From positions 1,054,001 to 1,118,000 of the forward strand of contig NZ_JAPDRJ010000001.1 of the NCBI RefSeq assembly GCF_040706535.1: a DNA stretch of 64,000 bases, written 5' to 3'. This document shows, one piece after another, positions 8,886 through 18,100 of the stretch. Made by a program: the position numbers and the translations under genes. The first letter of the stretch is position 1, and each line of letters opens with the position of its first letter. This stretch comes from Lentisalinibacter orientalis (GTDB lineage: Bacteria; Pseudomonadota; Gammaproteobacteria; Steroidobacterales; Woeseiaceae). The notes beneath the pieces were generated by a model. The model ran no database searches, was not told where the DNA came from, and saw only the letters and a program-made list of their open reading frames with translations.

Positions 8886-8922
8886 GCAGGAGGGCCTTCA
8901 GGCCCGATTACTTCAGGCCCGA
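8886..8922. repeat. REP-like unit, copy 7
   Basis: A GCAGGAGGGCCTTCAGGCCCGA unit followed by a 3'-truncated repeat CTTCAGGCCCGA. The element ends exactly at the ATG of the AraC-family gene and occupies the place where its SD would be. Confidence 0.75.
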
Positions 8923-9750
8923 ATGGACATCGCCTTCCACACCCCTGCCGCCCCCGTCGATAGTCATGTCGAGACGCTCTTCCACTACCGCGGCTGGCAA
9001 CCCGACCACTCCATCGAGCGTGTGGTGCCCAGCGGTCACGTCTTCCTGATCTTCGAACTCGACGGCATCGAGCGCCACACCTACGACAACGACACCCTTA
9101 AGCCGACCGCGAGCTTCCGCGGCGGCTGGGTGTCCGGCATGCTGCGCCACTACATTTCCATCTCCGCACACCCGGATTCGGAGATGCTCGTCATCCAGTT
9201 CCGGCCGGCCGGGGCGCGGCCATTCCTGCACGTGTCGCTGGATGCATTCAGCGAGCGGGTGGTGCCCGGCGACGAGGTGTTCGACGGCGAACTGCCCGCC
9301 CTCCGCGACCGGCTGGCCGCAGCGGAATCCCGGGAGGCGAAGTTCACGGTGGCGGAGGCATGGCTGCACGAGCGCTACCGGCAAGACCTGGCGGCGCCTG
9401 CGGCAATACACGATGTGGTCGAACGCCTCGCCGCCGAACCCGGCGAGCGTTACGCGGATGCCATCGCCGATTACCCCGGCAGCCGCAAGCATCTCATCAG
9501 CGAGTTCCGCCGCTACCTGGGTGTGACGCCGAAGTATTACCAGCGCATACTGCGCTTCAACGACGTGCTGCGCGTCATCCGGGCCGAAGGCCCGGTGGCC
9601 TGGAGCGCCGTCGCTCATCACTGCGGCTACGCGGACCAGTCCCACTTTATCCGGGACTTTCGCCACTTCAGCGGCTTCAACCCGACCGACTTCCTACGCC
9701 AGGGCTTCGACGCCCAGACCAATTTCTTCCCCCTCGACCGCCGAGGTTAA
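8923..9750 (+). CDS. AraC-family transcriptional regulator
   Basis: A 275-aa protein. The N-terminal half is a beta-rich sensor region of the type seen in DUF6597-containing AraC regulators (VVPSGHVFLIFELDG, LVIQFRPAGARPFL). The C-terminal ~95 residues are an AraC DNA-binding domain: first helix-turn-helix region YADAIADYPGSRKHLISEFRRYLGVTPKYY and the second HHCGYADQSHFIRDFRHFSGFNP, with the signature F-x-R-x-F. Effector and targets are unknown. The start codon directly abuts a REP unit, leaving no recognisable SD, so translation may start weakly or slightly downstream. The gene stands alone. Confidence 0.9.
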   Translation: MDIAFHTPAAPVDSHVETLFHYRGWQPDHSIERVVPSGHVFLIFELDGIERHTYDNDTLKPTASFRGGWVSGMLRHYISISAHPDSEMLVIQFRPAGARPFLHVSLDAFSERVVPGDEVFDGELPALRDRLAAAESREAKFTVAEAWLHERYRQDLAAPAAIHDVVERLAAEPGERYADAIADYPGSRKHLISEFRRYLGVTPKYYQRILRFNDVLRVIRAEGPVAWSAVAHHCGYADQSHFIRDFRHFSGFNPTDFLRQGFDAQTNFFPLDRRG

Positions 9751-9797
9751 TTTTTTACAATCCGCAGACGGCCGCTTCGCCTACGCTACGACCGACT

Positions 9798-9850
9798 GTA
9801 GGAGGGCCTTCAGGCCCGATTCCAACAGTAGGAGAGCCTTCAGGCCCGAT
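9798..9850. repeat. REP-like direct repeats, copy 8
   Basis: Two head units in direct orientation, GTAGGAGGGCCTTCAGGCCCGA and the variant GTAGGAGAGCCTTCAGGCCCGA, separated by TTCCAACA. The A in the second unit breaks one stem pair. No tail unit is present. Confidence 0.8.
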
Positions 9851-9873
9851 TCCAAGAGCAGGGGGAGAAAAAA

Positions 9874-10275
9874 ATGGACCCAGCACCCGCCATCAACTGG
9901 CTGGCCGTCTTCGCAGCCGCCGCTTCGGCCTTCATCATCGGCGGCCTCTGGTACGGCCCGCTGTTCGGCAAGGCGTGGATGAACGCCAACGGCTACTCCG
10001 AGGAAGACCTGGCAAAGCGAAGCATGCCACTCGTCTTCGGCGTCTCCTTCCTGCTGATGCTGGCGGCCGCCGTCAACCTGGCGATGTTCATCGGCCCCGA
10101 AGCCACGATGGCCTTCGCCACCATGGCGGGGCTCGCCGCCGGCCTCGGCTGGGTGGCTACGTTCCTTGGCGTCATCTACCTGTTCGAGAAGCGACCGGCC
10201 GCGCTGTGGCTGGTCAACGGCGGCTACTGCGTGGTGGCACTGACGGTGATGGGCGCTATCCTGGGCGCCATGTAG
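9874..10275 (+). CDS. DUF1761 membrane protein
   Basis: A 133-aa, four-helix membrane protein with the DUF1761 signature: an opening INWLAVFAAAASAFIIGGLWYGPLFGKAW, where the GxxWYGPxFGKxW motif is diagnostic, a short soluble loop, and three further helices. The function of the family is unknown. A strong SD (GGGGGAG) precedes the ATG. The stop codon is the TAG of REP copy 9. Confidence 0.85.
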   Translation: MDPAPAINWLAVFAAAASAFIIGGLWYGPLFGKAWMNANGYSEEDLAKRSMPLVFGVSFLLMLAAAVNLAMFIGPEATMAFATMAGLAAGLGWVATFLGVIYLFEKRPAALWLVNGGYCVVALTVMGAILGAM

Positions 10276-10353
10276 GAGGGCCTTCAGGCCCGATTGGATA
10301 ATGAATCGGGGCTAAAGCCCCTCCTACCAGCCCCTCCTACCAGCTCCTCCTAC
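10272..10353. repeat. REP-like cluster, copy 9
   Basis: Head GTAGGAGGGCCTTCAGGCCCGA, tail TCGGGGCTAAAGCCCCTCCTAC, then two partial tails (CAGCCCCTCCTAC and CAGCTCCTCCTAC). The layout is nearly the same as copy 5, suggesting duplication of a composite element rather than of single units. Confidence 0.85.
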
Positions 10354-10370
10354 ATTGGTAAGATCATCGC

Positions 10371-11495
10371 ATGCGCTTCCTCCACACCTCCGACTGGCAG
10401 CTTGGCATGACCCGGGCCTTCTTCACGCCCGAGGCCTCCGCCCGCTTCAGCCAGGCGCGCATCGATGCCATCGCCACGCTCGGCCGTCTCGCCGCCGCAC
10501 ACCAGGCGAAGTTCATCGTCGTGGCCGGCGACGTGTTCGAGTCCAGCCAGATCTCCCGGGAGACGCTGGTGCGCACGCTGGAGGCGCTGAAGCAGCTGCC
10601 CGTCCCCGTATTCCTGCTGCCGGGCAACCACGACCCGCTGGACGGCGCCGCCATCTTCTCGACGAAGGAGTTCCGCGACGCGCCGGAGCACGTCATCGTC
10701 ATCCGCGATCAGACGCCGATCCCGGTGCCCGGCGCGGAAGGCGTCGAGGTGGTCGGCGCGCCCTGGCGCACCAGACACCCGAACGCCGACCTCTGCGCCG
10801 AGCTCGCCGCGGCCCTGGACCCGGCGCCGGCCGGAGTCACACGCATCGCCGTCTGCCATGGCCAGACCGATAACCTCTCGCCGGATCTCTCCCAGCCCGC
10901 AATCATCGGCCTCGCGCGCGCCGAGACCGCCCTCCGCGAGGGCCGCTTCCACTACCTCGCCCTCGGCGACCGCCACTCGGTGACGCCCATGGGCGAGACC
11001 GGCCGGGTATGGTACTCCGGCGCGCCGGTGGCCACCGACTTTGTGGAGGAGGACCCGAACCAGGCGCTGCTCGTCGACGCGGATGCCGGGCGCTGCGAGG
11101 TCACGCCGCTGGCCGTCGGCGACTGGCACTTCGTGGCCGAGCACTTCACCGTCGACGAGGCCGACGACGTGGAACGCTTCCGCTCCTGGCTGGACGACCT
11201 GCCGGGCAAGGAACGCACGGCGGTGAAGGTGGGGTTCACCGGCAGCGTGAACCTGGCCACCGCCGGCGCGCTGGACGAGGTCATGGAGACGCGGCGGGAA
11301 CTCTTCGCCAGCCTCAGGCTGCGCGAGCGCACCACCGACCTCGCGGTCGTCCCCGACGAGCTGGACCAGGACTCCGTGTCCCTGGCCGGCTACGCGAAAG
11401 CCACCTGGGACGAGCTGCTGGCGCAGTCGAAAGAGGGCGACGAGACGGCGGGAGACGCGCTGCGCCTCCTCTACCGCCTCTCGAGAACCTCGTAG
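10371..11495 (+). CDS. SbcD/Mre11-like metallophosphoesterase (DNA repair exonuclease)
   Basis: A 374-aa calcineurin-like phosphoesterase. The motifs are HTSDWQLGM (motif I, with Gln where classical SbcD has His), VVAGDVFES (motif II), LLPGNHDPL (motif III), AVCHGQT and LALGDRHSV (late metal-binding His). The order and spacing match Mre11/SbcD nucleases; the Gln variant is, as far as I recall, usual in a sub-branch paired with an AAA-type SbcC-like ATPase. The likely partner lies about 15 kb downstream at 26525. The role is probably end processing of DNA breaks. The TAG stop is supplied by REP copy 10. Confidence 0.85.
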   Translation: MRFLHTSDWQLGMTRAFFTPEASARFSQARIDAIATLGRLAAAHQAKFIVVAGDVFESSQISRETLVRTLEALKQLPVPVFLLPGNHDPLDGAAIFSTKEFRDAPEHVIVIRDQTPIPVPGAEGVEVVGAPWRTRHPNADLCAELAAALDPAPAGVTRIAVCHGQTDNLSPDLSQPAIIGLARAETALREGRFHYLALGDRHSVTPMGETGRVWYSGAPVATDFVEEDPNQALLVDADAGRCEVTPLAVGDWHFVAEHFTVDEADDVERFRSWLDDLPGKERTAVKVGFTGSVNLATAGALDEVMETRRELFASLRLRERTTDLAVVPDELDQDSVSLAGYAKATWDELLAQSKEGDETAGDALRLLYRLSRTS

Positions 11496-11608
11496 GAGGG
11501 CCTTCAGGCCCGATCTTGTAATGAATCGGGGCTAAAGCCCCTCCTACTGTCACCCTGTAGGAGCGCCTTCAGGCGCGACAGCGCGATCGGGCCTGAAGGC
11601 CCTCCTGC
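11492..11608. repeat. REP-like cluster, copy 10
   Basis: Head GTAGGAGGGCCTTCAGGCCCGA, tail TCGGGGCTAAAGCCCCTCCTAC, a second head with a re-paired stem GCGCC/GGCGC (GTAGGAGCGCCTTCAGGCGCGA) and a second tail TCGGGCCTGAAGGCCCTCCTGC. It lies between converging genes and carries three different stem versions side by side. Confidence 0.88.
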
Positions 11609-11615
11609 GTACCGA

Positions 11616-14321
11616 TCAGGCGCCTTCGTCGAGTCTGGCGATTTGCTCCCGCAGCCGGTTGGCCAGTTTCTCGTCGCCGATCTCATCGGCCAGCTCGGCG
11701 TAGTCCTGCAGCAGCGGTTCGAAGGTGTAGGGGTAGCTGCCGTCGCGGCGCGCCTGGTCGAGACCCTTTTCGAACCACGCGCGCGCCTGCTCGTGGTCGC
11801 CCCGCTCGCGGTAGACGCGTCCGAGTTCCCGGTACGCGTACACCACCTGCTGGTGGTCCGGCGGCAAGCCGGTCTCGGCCAGCGCCAGCGCCTCGCCGAA
11901 CCGCTGCACCGCATCGTCATAGCGTTCCTGCGCCAGCCGGATGGAGCCGATCGCGTTCAGGGTGAACACCTTGTAGGGATGGTCGGCCTTCAGCCCGGCC
12001 TCGTAGATGGACAGCGCCTGCCGGTACTCTCCCACGGCCGCCTCGTACTCGCCCCGCTTGCGCCACAGGAAACTGCCGAGATAGTGATGATTGAGGCCCA
12101 CGCGGGCGTCGTCCGGACCGAGTGCCCTGCGCTGCACTGCCAGGGCAGCACGAATCTCCGCCTCGGCTTCGTCGTCCCTGTCGAGGAGGCCCAGCACGTT
12201 CGAGCGGGCGAGGCGGGCAGCCGCGTAATCCTCGTGCTCGGACCCCAACGTCCGCTTCATAAGCATGACGGCGCGGTCGAGATGCGCAAGCGCCGCCTCT
12301 GCATTGCCGAGACGCGACTCGTAGTTGCCCATCGACAGGTACAGCGCGGCCCGGGAGTAGTCGGCGGACCCGCCGATCTGCGCGTAGCGGGCCTCCGCCC
12401 GCTGCAGATACTCCAGAGCCTCGGCGTAGCGGGACTTGCCGGCGAGGACGGTGCCGATATTCACCAGGGCGGCAACCGACGTGCGCGCGGAGACGTCGCG
12501 GCCGGTCTCGACCATGGCCAGTACCTCCCGGAGCAGCGCTTCCGCGCGGTCGTATTCGCCCAGCTCTCGCAGCAGCCTCCCGTAGCGGTTGAGCGTGGAG
12601 GAGAGCGCGCCGTCGTCGGCGTCCGCATCGGCGCGGAGGGCTGCGAGCGCCTCCTCGAACAGCGCGGCGGCCTCCTCGCGTTGTCCGGCCTGGGCAAGGC
12701 TCTGGGCGAGCGCGGCCTTCGCGCGCGCGGCCTCCGCCGGGCGGTCGGCATAGACCTCGTCGTAGATGGTCACCGCCTCGCGGCCGAGGGCGATCGCCGT
12801 CTCGTGATCCCCCATCGAATGGTAGGCCTCCCCGAGCACGCCGAGCAGGCGGCCGCGCACACGGGGCGCCTCAGCGAGTTCCTCGTCGATGCGCCGCCGG
12901 CCCTCCTCGAGCAGCGAGCGCGGCGAGATCTCCCCGGGATTCGTCATCTTCGGGTTGGCTGCGTTGAACAGCGTGACGACGAAGTCCGTTGCCTGGTTGG
13001 CCACGCGCGCCTCGGTGCGGGCGCGGTCGCGCTCTGCGGCGAGCTGCCAGGTGTAGTAGCCGACGAGGCCGGCGATGACGAGCAGTACCCCGGCGGCTGC
13101 AGCCACGCCCGCCGCGTTGCGGCGCAGGAACTTGCCCAGCCGATAACCCGCGGAATCCGCGCGGGCGCTCACCGGTCGGCTCGTCAGGTAAGCCCGGACG
13201 TCGGCCATGAGTGCGCTCACAGACTCGTAGCGCCGGTCCGGCTCCTTGCGCAGCGCCATCATGACGATGTTGTCGAGGTCGCCCGCGAGTTCCCTGCGTA
13301 GCCGGCCGACGGTCGTGCCGCGGGCGCGCCCGACGTCGGCGGCGTCCTCCGTTTCCCCTTGCGCGGCCGGCTGCTCCGCGGTCACCCGGCTGCTCGGTTT
13401 CGCCGGCTCCTGCTCGCAGATGGCGCGCTCGAGCTCGGCGGCCGTCGACCGCTCCAGCGGATACGGGAAGTGACCGCTAAGGAGCTGGTACAGCAGGATG
13501 CCCAGGGAGTAGATGTCTGTTGCGGTTGTGACGGTCTCGCCGCGCACCTGCTCCGGGCTGGCGTGGCCGGGCGTCATGATCCGCGCCGCATCCTGCGTGA
13601 CCGCGATCGTGTGCTGCAGCTCGCCGGCCTGGAGCAGCTTCGCAATGCCGAAGTCGAGCAGGTATGGCGTGCCGCGCTCGTCCACCAGGATGTTCGACGG
13701 CTTGACGTCGCGATGGATGATCAGCCGGCGGTGTGCATGCTGCACTGCGCGGCAGCAGTCGAGGAAGAGGCGCAGCCGTGCCTCGATGTCGAGGCCGTGC
13801 CGGTCGCAGTAGTCGGTGATCGGCAGGCCTTCGACGTATTCCATGGCGAGCCATGGCCGCCCGTCTTCCGTCTCGCCGCCGTCGAGCAGGCGCGCGATGT
13901 TCGGGTGATCGAGGTCCGCCAGCAGCTGGCGTTCTGTGCGGAAGCGGCTGACGAGGGATGCATCGCCGCCGGTGCGCAGGATCTTCAGCGCCACCTGCTT
14001 GCGGTACTGGTCGTCGGCACGCTCGGCCAGCCAGACGGTGCCCATGCCGCCCTCGCCGATGCGCCGGACCAGCCGGTAGGGGCCGAGCCTGCGCATGCCG
14101 TCGGCGGCGGTGATTTCGCCGGCAGCATCCGCCACGATGTCACGGAGTCCGGCGTCGGTTTCGCTGCTCGCGCGGACGAGATCGAGGAGTTCCGCCAGCA
14201 GCGCCTCGTTTCCGCCGCAGCGCTCCTGCAGGAAGGCCTCCCGCGCGTCCGGTGGGCGCATCATCGCCTCGGCGAAGATGGCCTTCAGCGTGCTCCAGTG
14301 CTGGTCGCCCCCGCTCGCCAT
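11616..14321 (-). CDS. Membrane Ser/Thr protein kinase with TPR sensor region (kinase 1)
   Basis: A 901-aa protein. The Hanks-type kinase domain (about residues 80-360) has the glycine loop GEGGMG, catalytic HRDVKPSN, DFG and a PEQ motif. A transmembrane helix follows (near residue 415, AAGVAAAAGVLLVIAGLVGYY), then a long helical array of tetratricopeptide repeats (LxxLGEAYHSMGDHETAI, ALVNIGTVLAGKSRYAEAL, YRELGRVYRERGDHEQA) to the C-terminus. It is divergent from an ECF sigma factor, an arrangement known from sigma/kinase pairs in which the kinase phosphorylates the sigma. The start was taken at MASGGDQHW; an earlier ATG would run into the 11-bp repeat array. A second paralogous pair occurs at 38-41 kb. 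Confidence 0.88.
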   Translation of the reverse strand: MASGGDQHWSTLKAIFAEAMMRPPDAREAFLQERCGGNEALLAELLDLVRASSETDAGLRDIVADAAGEITAADGMRRLGPYRLVRRIGEGGMGTVWLAERADDQYRKQVALKILRTGGDASLVSRFRTERQLLADLDHPNIARLLDGGETEDGRPWLAMEYVEGLPITDYCDRHGLDIEARLRLFLDCCRAVQHAHRRLIIHRDVKPSNILVDERGTPYLLDFGIAKLLQAGELQHTIAVTQDAARIMTPGHASPEQVRGETVTTATDIYSLGILLYQLLSGHFPYPLERSTAAELERAICEQEPAKPSSRVTAEQPAAQGETEDAADVGRARGTTVGRLRRELAGDLDNIVMMALRKEPDRRYESVSALMADVRAYLTSRPVSARADSAGYRLGKFLRRNAAGVAAAAGVLLVIAGLVGYYTWQLAAERDRARTEARVANQATDFVVTLFNAANPKMTNPGEISPRSLLEEGRRRIDEELAEAPRVRGRLLGVLGEAYHSMGDHETAIALGREAVTIYDEVYADRPAEAARAKAALAQSLAQAGQREEAAALFEEALAALRADADADDGALSSTLNRYGRLLRELGEYDRAEALLREVLAMVETGRDVSARTSVAALVNIGTVLAGKSRYAEALEYLQRAEARYAQIGGSADYSRAALYLSMGNYESRLGNAEAALAHLDRAVMLMKRTLGSEHEDYAAARLARSNVLGLLDRDDEAEAEIRAALAVQRRALGPDDARVGLNHHYLGSFLWRKRGEYEAAVGEYRQALSIYEAGLKADHPYKVFTLNAIGSIRLAQERYDDAVQRFGEALALAETGLPPDHQQVVYAYRELGRVYRERGDHEQARAWFEKGLDQARRDGSYPYTFEPLLQDYAELADEIGDEKLANRLREQIARLDEGA

Positions 14322-14356
14322 GCCCGTACTGTACCGTCGTGCTGCATCCCCTGATA

Positions 14357-14400
14357 ATAGACTAGTCATAGACCAGTAATAGACCAGTCATAGACCAGGG
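14357..14400. promoter_or_regulatory. Four tandem 11-bp repeats between kinase 1 and sigma 1
   Basis: Four head-to-tail copies of ATAGACCAGTC-like units: ATAGACTAGTC, ATAGACCAGTA, ATAGACCAGTC, ATAGACCAGGG. The period is exactly 11 bp, close to one helical turn, as expected for a protein binding the same DNA face repeatedly. The array ends 27 bases before the sigma start and lies 35 bases before the kinase start, so one regulator could control both promoters. Function is inferred. Confidence 0.65.
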
Positions 14401-14427
14401 CTTCCAAGGGGCCACAAGAGCCGAGCG

Positions 14428-14994
14428 ATGAGCGACGCAGGGCGCATCACCCGACTGATCCACGCCTGGCGCGAAGGCGACGCCGGCGCGCTGGACGAGC
14501 TCGCACCCTACGTCTACGACGAACTCCGGCGCCTCGCCGGCCAGCAGATGCGGGCGGAATCCGGACCCCACACCCTGCAGGCGACCGCGCTGGTGAACGA
14601 GGCCTTCCTGCGTCTCGCCGACATCGAGCTCGACTATCAGGACCGGGCCCATTTCTATGCCATGGCCGCGCGTACCATGCGTCGCATCCTCGTGGACCAC
14701 GCTCGCCGCAAGGCCAGCGCCAAACGGGGCGGCGGTGCCCGGGAGGTCACCCTGGACGAGGCCGCCGTGGCCGCGGAGCAGCCGCTCACGGCCATCCTGG
14801 ACCTCGATGAGGCCCTGGCCGAACTCGCGGACAAGGATGCCGACCTGGCAGCTGCCGTGGAACTGGTCTTCTTTGGCGGCCTCACCTACGAGGAGGCGGC
14901 GGCCGCCCGCGGCGTGTCGCGCGCCAAGCTGGCCCAGGATCTCACCCTCGCCAAGGCCTGGCTGCACGTCCGTCTGAACGATCCGGATCGGTAA
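14428..14994 (+). CDS. ECF-type RNA polymerase sigma factor, PF07638-like (sigma 1)
   Basis: A 188-aa protein with sigma region 2 (ALDELAPYVYDELRRLA, ALVNEAFLRLADIELDYQDRAHFYAMAARTMRRILVDHAR) and region 4 (AAAVELVFFGGLTYEEAAAARGVSRAKLAQDLTLAKAWL). This arrangement is typical of the 'Sigma70-ECF' family. Where most ECF factors carry the acidic (D)AED motif of region 2.2 that contacts core RNA polymerase, this protein has QATALVNE with Thr53. In kinase-linked ECF factors (ECF43 type) a Thr here is phosphorylated to restore the charge, so a phospho-activated sigma is a plausible inference. Divergent from kinase 1 and upstream of the giant secreted protein. Confidence 0.88.
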   Translation: MSDAGRITRLIHAWREGDAGALDELAPYVYDELRRLAGQQMRAESGPHTLQATALVNEAFLRLADIELDYQDRAHFYAMAARTMRRILVDHARRKASAKRGGGAREVTLDEAAVAAEQPLTAILDLDEALAELADKDADLAAAVELVFFGGLTYEEAAAARGVSRAKLAQDLTLAKAWLHVRLNDPDR

Positions 14995-15017
14995 CGGGAT
15001 CGCCGCCGGCAGCCATC

Positions 15018-15048
15018 GGTAGACCTACCCGTCTACCCATCCGTAGAC
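15018..15048. promoter_or_regulatory. Inverted repeat GGTAGAC/GTCTACC plus half-site upstream of giant gene
   Basis: A perfect 7-bp inverted repeat GGTAGAC-ctaccc-GTCTACC is followed after five bases by a third GTAGAC. The TAGAC core is shared with the 11-bp array on the other side of the sigma gene. It sits 59 bases upstream of the giant ORF, at a plausible promoter position. Confidence 0.45.
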
Positions 15049-15106
15049 GATTCCCCCGCTTTCTGCGCCTTCAGGGACAAGGGCAGAAGAAAACCGGGGA
15101 ATCGAC

Positions 15107-18100
15107 ATGACTTCCAGCGCCAATACGATTTGTGCACCGCGGCATCGCCTCGGCTCGGCCCACCTCCTGGCGAGCGCCTTGCTGACGGTGATGGCCATGC
15201 AGTCGGCCGGCGGCGCGGTGCTCGTGCGCACGCCCGACGACAACGGGACGCTCGATGCGGCGCTCGGCTCACTGGGCGGGGCGCACGTGGCGAGCGTGCC
15301 GGCGGGCCTGGCGCCGCCGCCCTTCGACCAGATCGCGGAGGTGGTCGGCTACGGCACGGACATCGGCATGAAATTCCTGCCCCCGTCGTTGCGCCTGCCC
15401 GCGGACCTGGAGCTCACGCCGAACGCACCGGCCAGCGGCTCCGAGTTCGCCAACGAATGCGTCTACCGGTTCAAGATGCCGCTGGAGGGGGAAGCGAACG
15501 ACGACGGCATCGAGGAGAGCTACGCCAGCACCTACTTCATCCCCTACAACCCGCTGGATGACGTCTGGGCCGATCTGGGTGCACCGTCCGTGTTCCACCC
15601 GTCGGGCGACATCACCGTCTCGGTCAGTAACGAGCATCTCGCCGGCGGCGTCATCTACCCGGAATTCCCGGAGGGCCTGCACCGTCTCAGCTGGCAGGCC
15701 GACATGTACATGAACCCGGTCCTCGACATCGCCCTGCCGAGCGTGCTCATCCCCATCTCCTCCTACGCGGAGAGCCGCGTTGCCAAGACGGCGATGGCGA
15801 AACTGGCGCTGAAGAAGGGCGCGGCGAAATTCACCGGCCGTGTCGTCACGACGCTCTACGAGCTCGCCATCGACGCCGGACTGGCCGCTAAGGACGAGGA
15901 CATCAGCGCCACCGCGTGGAACGAGCGTATCTCCGAGATCACCGCGCTAAATCGCGGCACCCAGTGGCTGAAGGTGTGGGACACGCACCTGCCGTATCTG
16001 CGCGACACCGAAACCGGCAGCGCGCCCATCGAGGAGCAGCTCGTCGAACTGGAGGCCACGGACTTCGGCGGCGTGCGTTTCGGCCGTGTGCGCGAGAAAC
16101 TGCAGGAGCGATTCGAACCGGTGGACGACTGCGGCAAGGCGTTCTTCACGGAGACCGACGAGAGCGATGCGCGACTGCTGCCGATCGACCAGGAGAGTAT
16201 CGTGACCTGGGAGAGCCGGGAGCGCGTCGGCGGCCCGTATCAGACCGCCGAGCATTCCCTGGCCGCCAATCAGCGCTGGCTCGGCAACGGCGACAACGTG
16301 GTGACCACGCTCACCCAGCGCATCCGGGTGGTGGACACCCAGGCGCCGATCCTGGTGCCGCCGCCGGGTTTCGCGCGCTATTCCGAGACCGATATCGACC
16401 TGACGGCCGAGCCCTTTCCCCTCGGCCGGCCACGGGTGGTCGACCTGGCGGATCCCGCGCCCGTGACGGACAACGATGCAGGCGAGCGCCTGGCGGCACC
16501 CACGGAAGAAGAGGGCGGCCGCCGCTATATCGTGCAATGGTGGGCCACCGACGCCTCCGGCAACCGGACGGAGCCGGGCCCCGACGACCCGGATCGCTAC
16601 ACCCAGGTGGTGACGCTGAAATGGCCGGGCAGCAACACGCCGCCCGAGGCGAAGTCGGCGAGCGCTTCCACCATCACCTCAGAGGCCGTGGAGATACTGC
16701 TGGAGGGCGAGGACACCGACCTGATCGACGGCCGCGTCGACCCGCTGGACTTCCGCATCGCGAGCCTGCCGGAGAGCGGCTATTTCGAGGCGCCGCTGTA
16801 TCCCTATTTCATCGAGGACTTCCGCATCACGCCGGTCGGCGAGCGCCGCGAAGGTGACGAGATCACACGGGTCAGCCCGCTGGGCGATCTGGCCCAGGGC
16901 TTCGTCGATACGCTCGCCGGCGAGCGTGGCACCTATCTGAATCAGAACGTCTGCCTGGCCGGGCCCGGAACGCCCGGCGCCGACGACCTCGGCAACGTGA
17001 TCCCGGTGGATTTCGTCTACCAGCCGAGCCACGTGTACGTGAGTGACGACAACGTCTACTACATCCGCGACAAGTTCTTCGTCTGCGGCGAGACACCGAT
17101 CAACCACCTGGACGTTCCCGGCGAGCTGCCGGCCATCCCGCGCATATCCGTCTGGGACGAGAACGGAAACTTCCTGGCAATGCGCGCGCTGTATCCCACC
17201 GCCGACCCGGCCTACGACGACACGGGCCTGGGTTCGAACGAGTGGCCCCGGGACGAGTTCACCGTCGACCACAACGGCCGCTTCTGGATCATCTTCGAGG
17301 ACATCGTCACGACCTTCGGCCAGGGCCTGAACTTCCGCAGCCTCGACGCCGATCTCGGCGACCTGCGTGCCCACGGCCGCTCCTCCTACAGCGAGACGGA
17401 CGTCATCTACGGCCGGGAGGTGAAAGGCGTCGTCGGCGAGTCCGGCTGGGATCTCCTGTACGAGCTGCACTTCAACGGCGTGCACGTGCGCCCCTCCACG
17501 GACGACCCCGATCTCTCGGCCGAGGAGCAGAAGATCGGCATCCTCGACGTCTCCGGCATCGCGACGCTGGAGGAAGACCCGGACCCGCCCGTCGATCTCA
17601 CGATCCCGATCATCGGCGGTCTGGACCTGACCGAGACCTCGCTGCGCGGCACCGACATCGCCGTCGACAGCGAGGGTTATGTCTATGTACTGGAGCCGCG
17701 CAAGAACCGCATCCACAAGTGGGCGCCGACCATCCGCGATGCCCTCGGCGAGTGGCAGCTCGGCGAGTATGTCGGCTGGATGGGGAGCTGTGCCGCCAAC
17801 AAGGCGGACCCGGACACCGGCGTGCCCTACAACGGCTGTGACGAGGCAAGCGGCACCAGCCGGGGGTATGCGTGCACGGACGACACCTGCATTCAGGATC
17901 TGGATGCGGACGGCAACTGGGCCACGGCCGGTGCGGGCCCGGGGCAGTTCGACGGGCCGCGCGACATCAAGCTCGACCCGAACGACCGGCTCTACGTGGC
18001 CGACACCCTGAACTTCCGCGTGCAGCGTTTCGGGCCGGACGGGAGCTTCGCCGGCGAGGCCGAGTCCACCGGCACCGGCGTCAACCAGGGCGACGAACCC

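Noticed and set aside
11643..13301. 552-aa plus-strand frame opposite kinase 1
   Set aside because: The minus strand encodes clear TPR repeats; the plus-strand protein has no recognisable fold and starts inside the repeat region.
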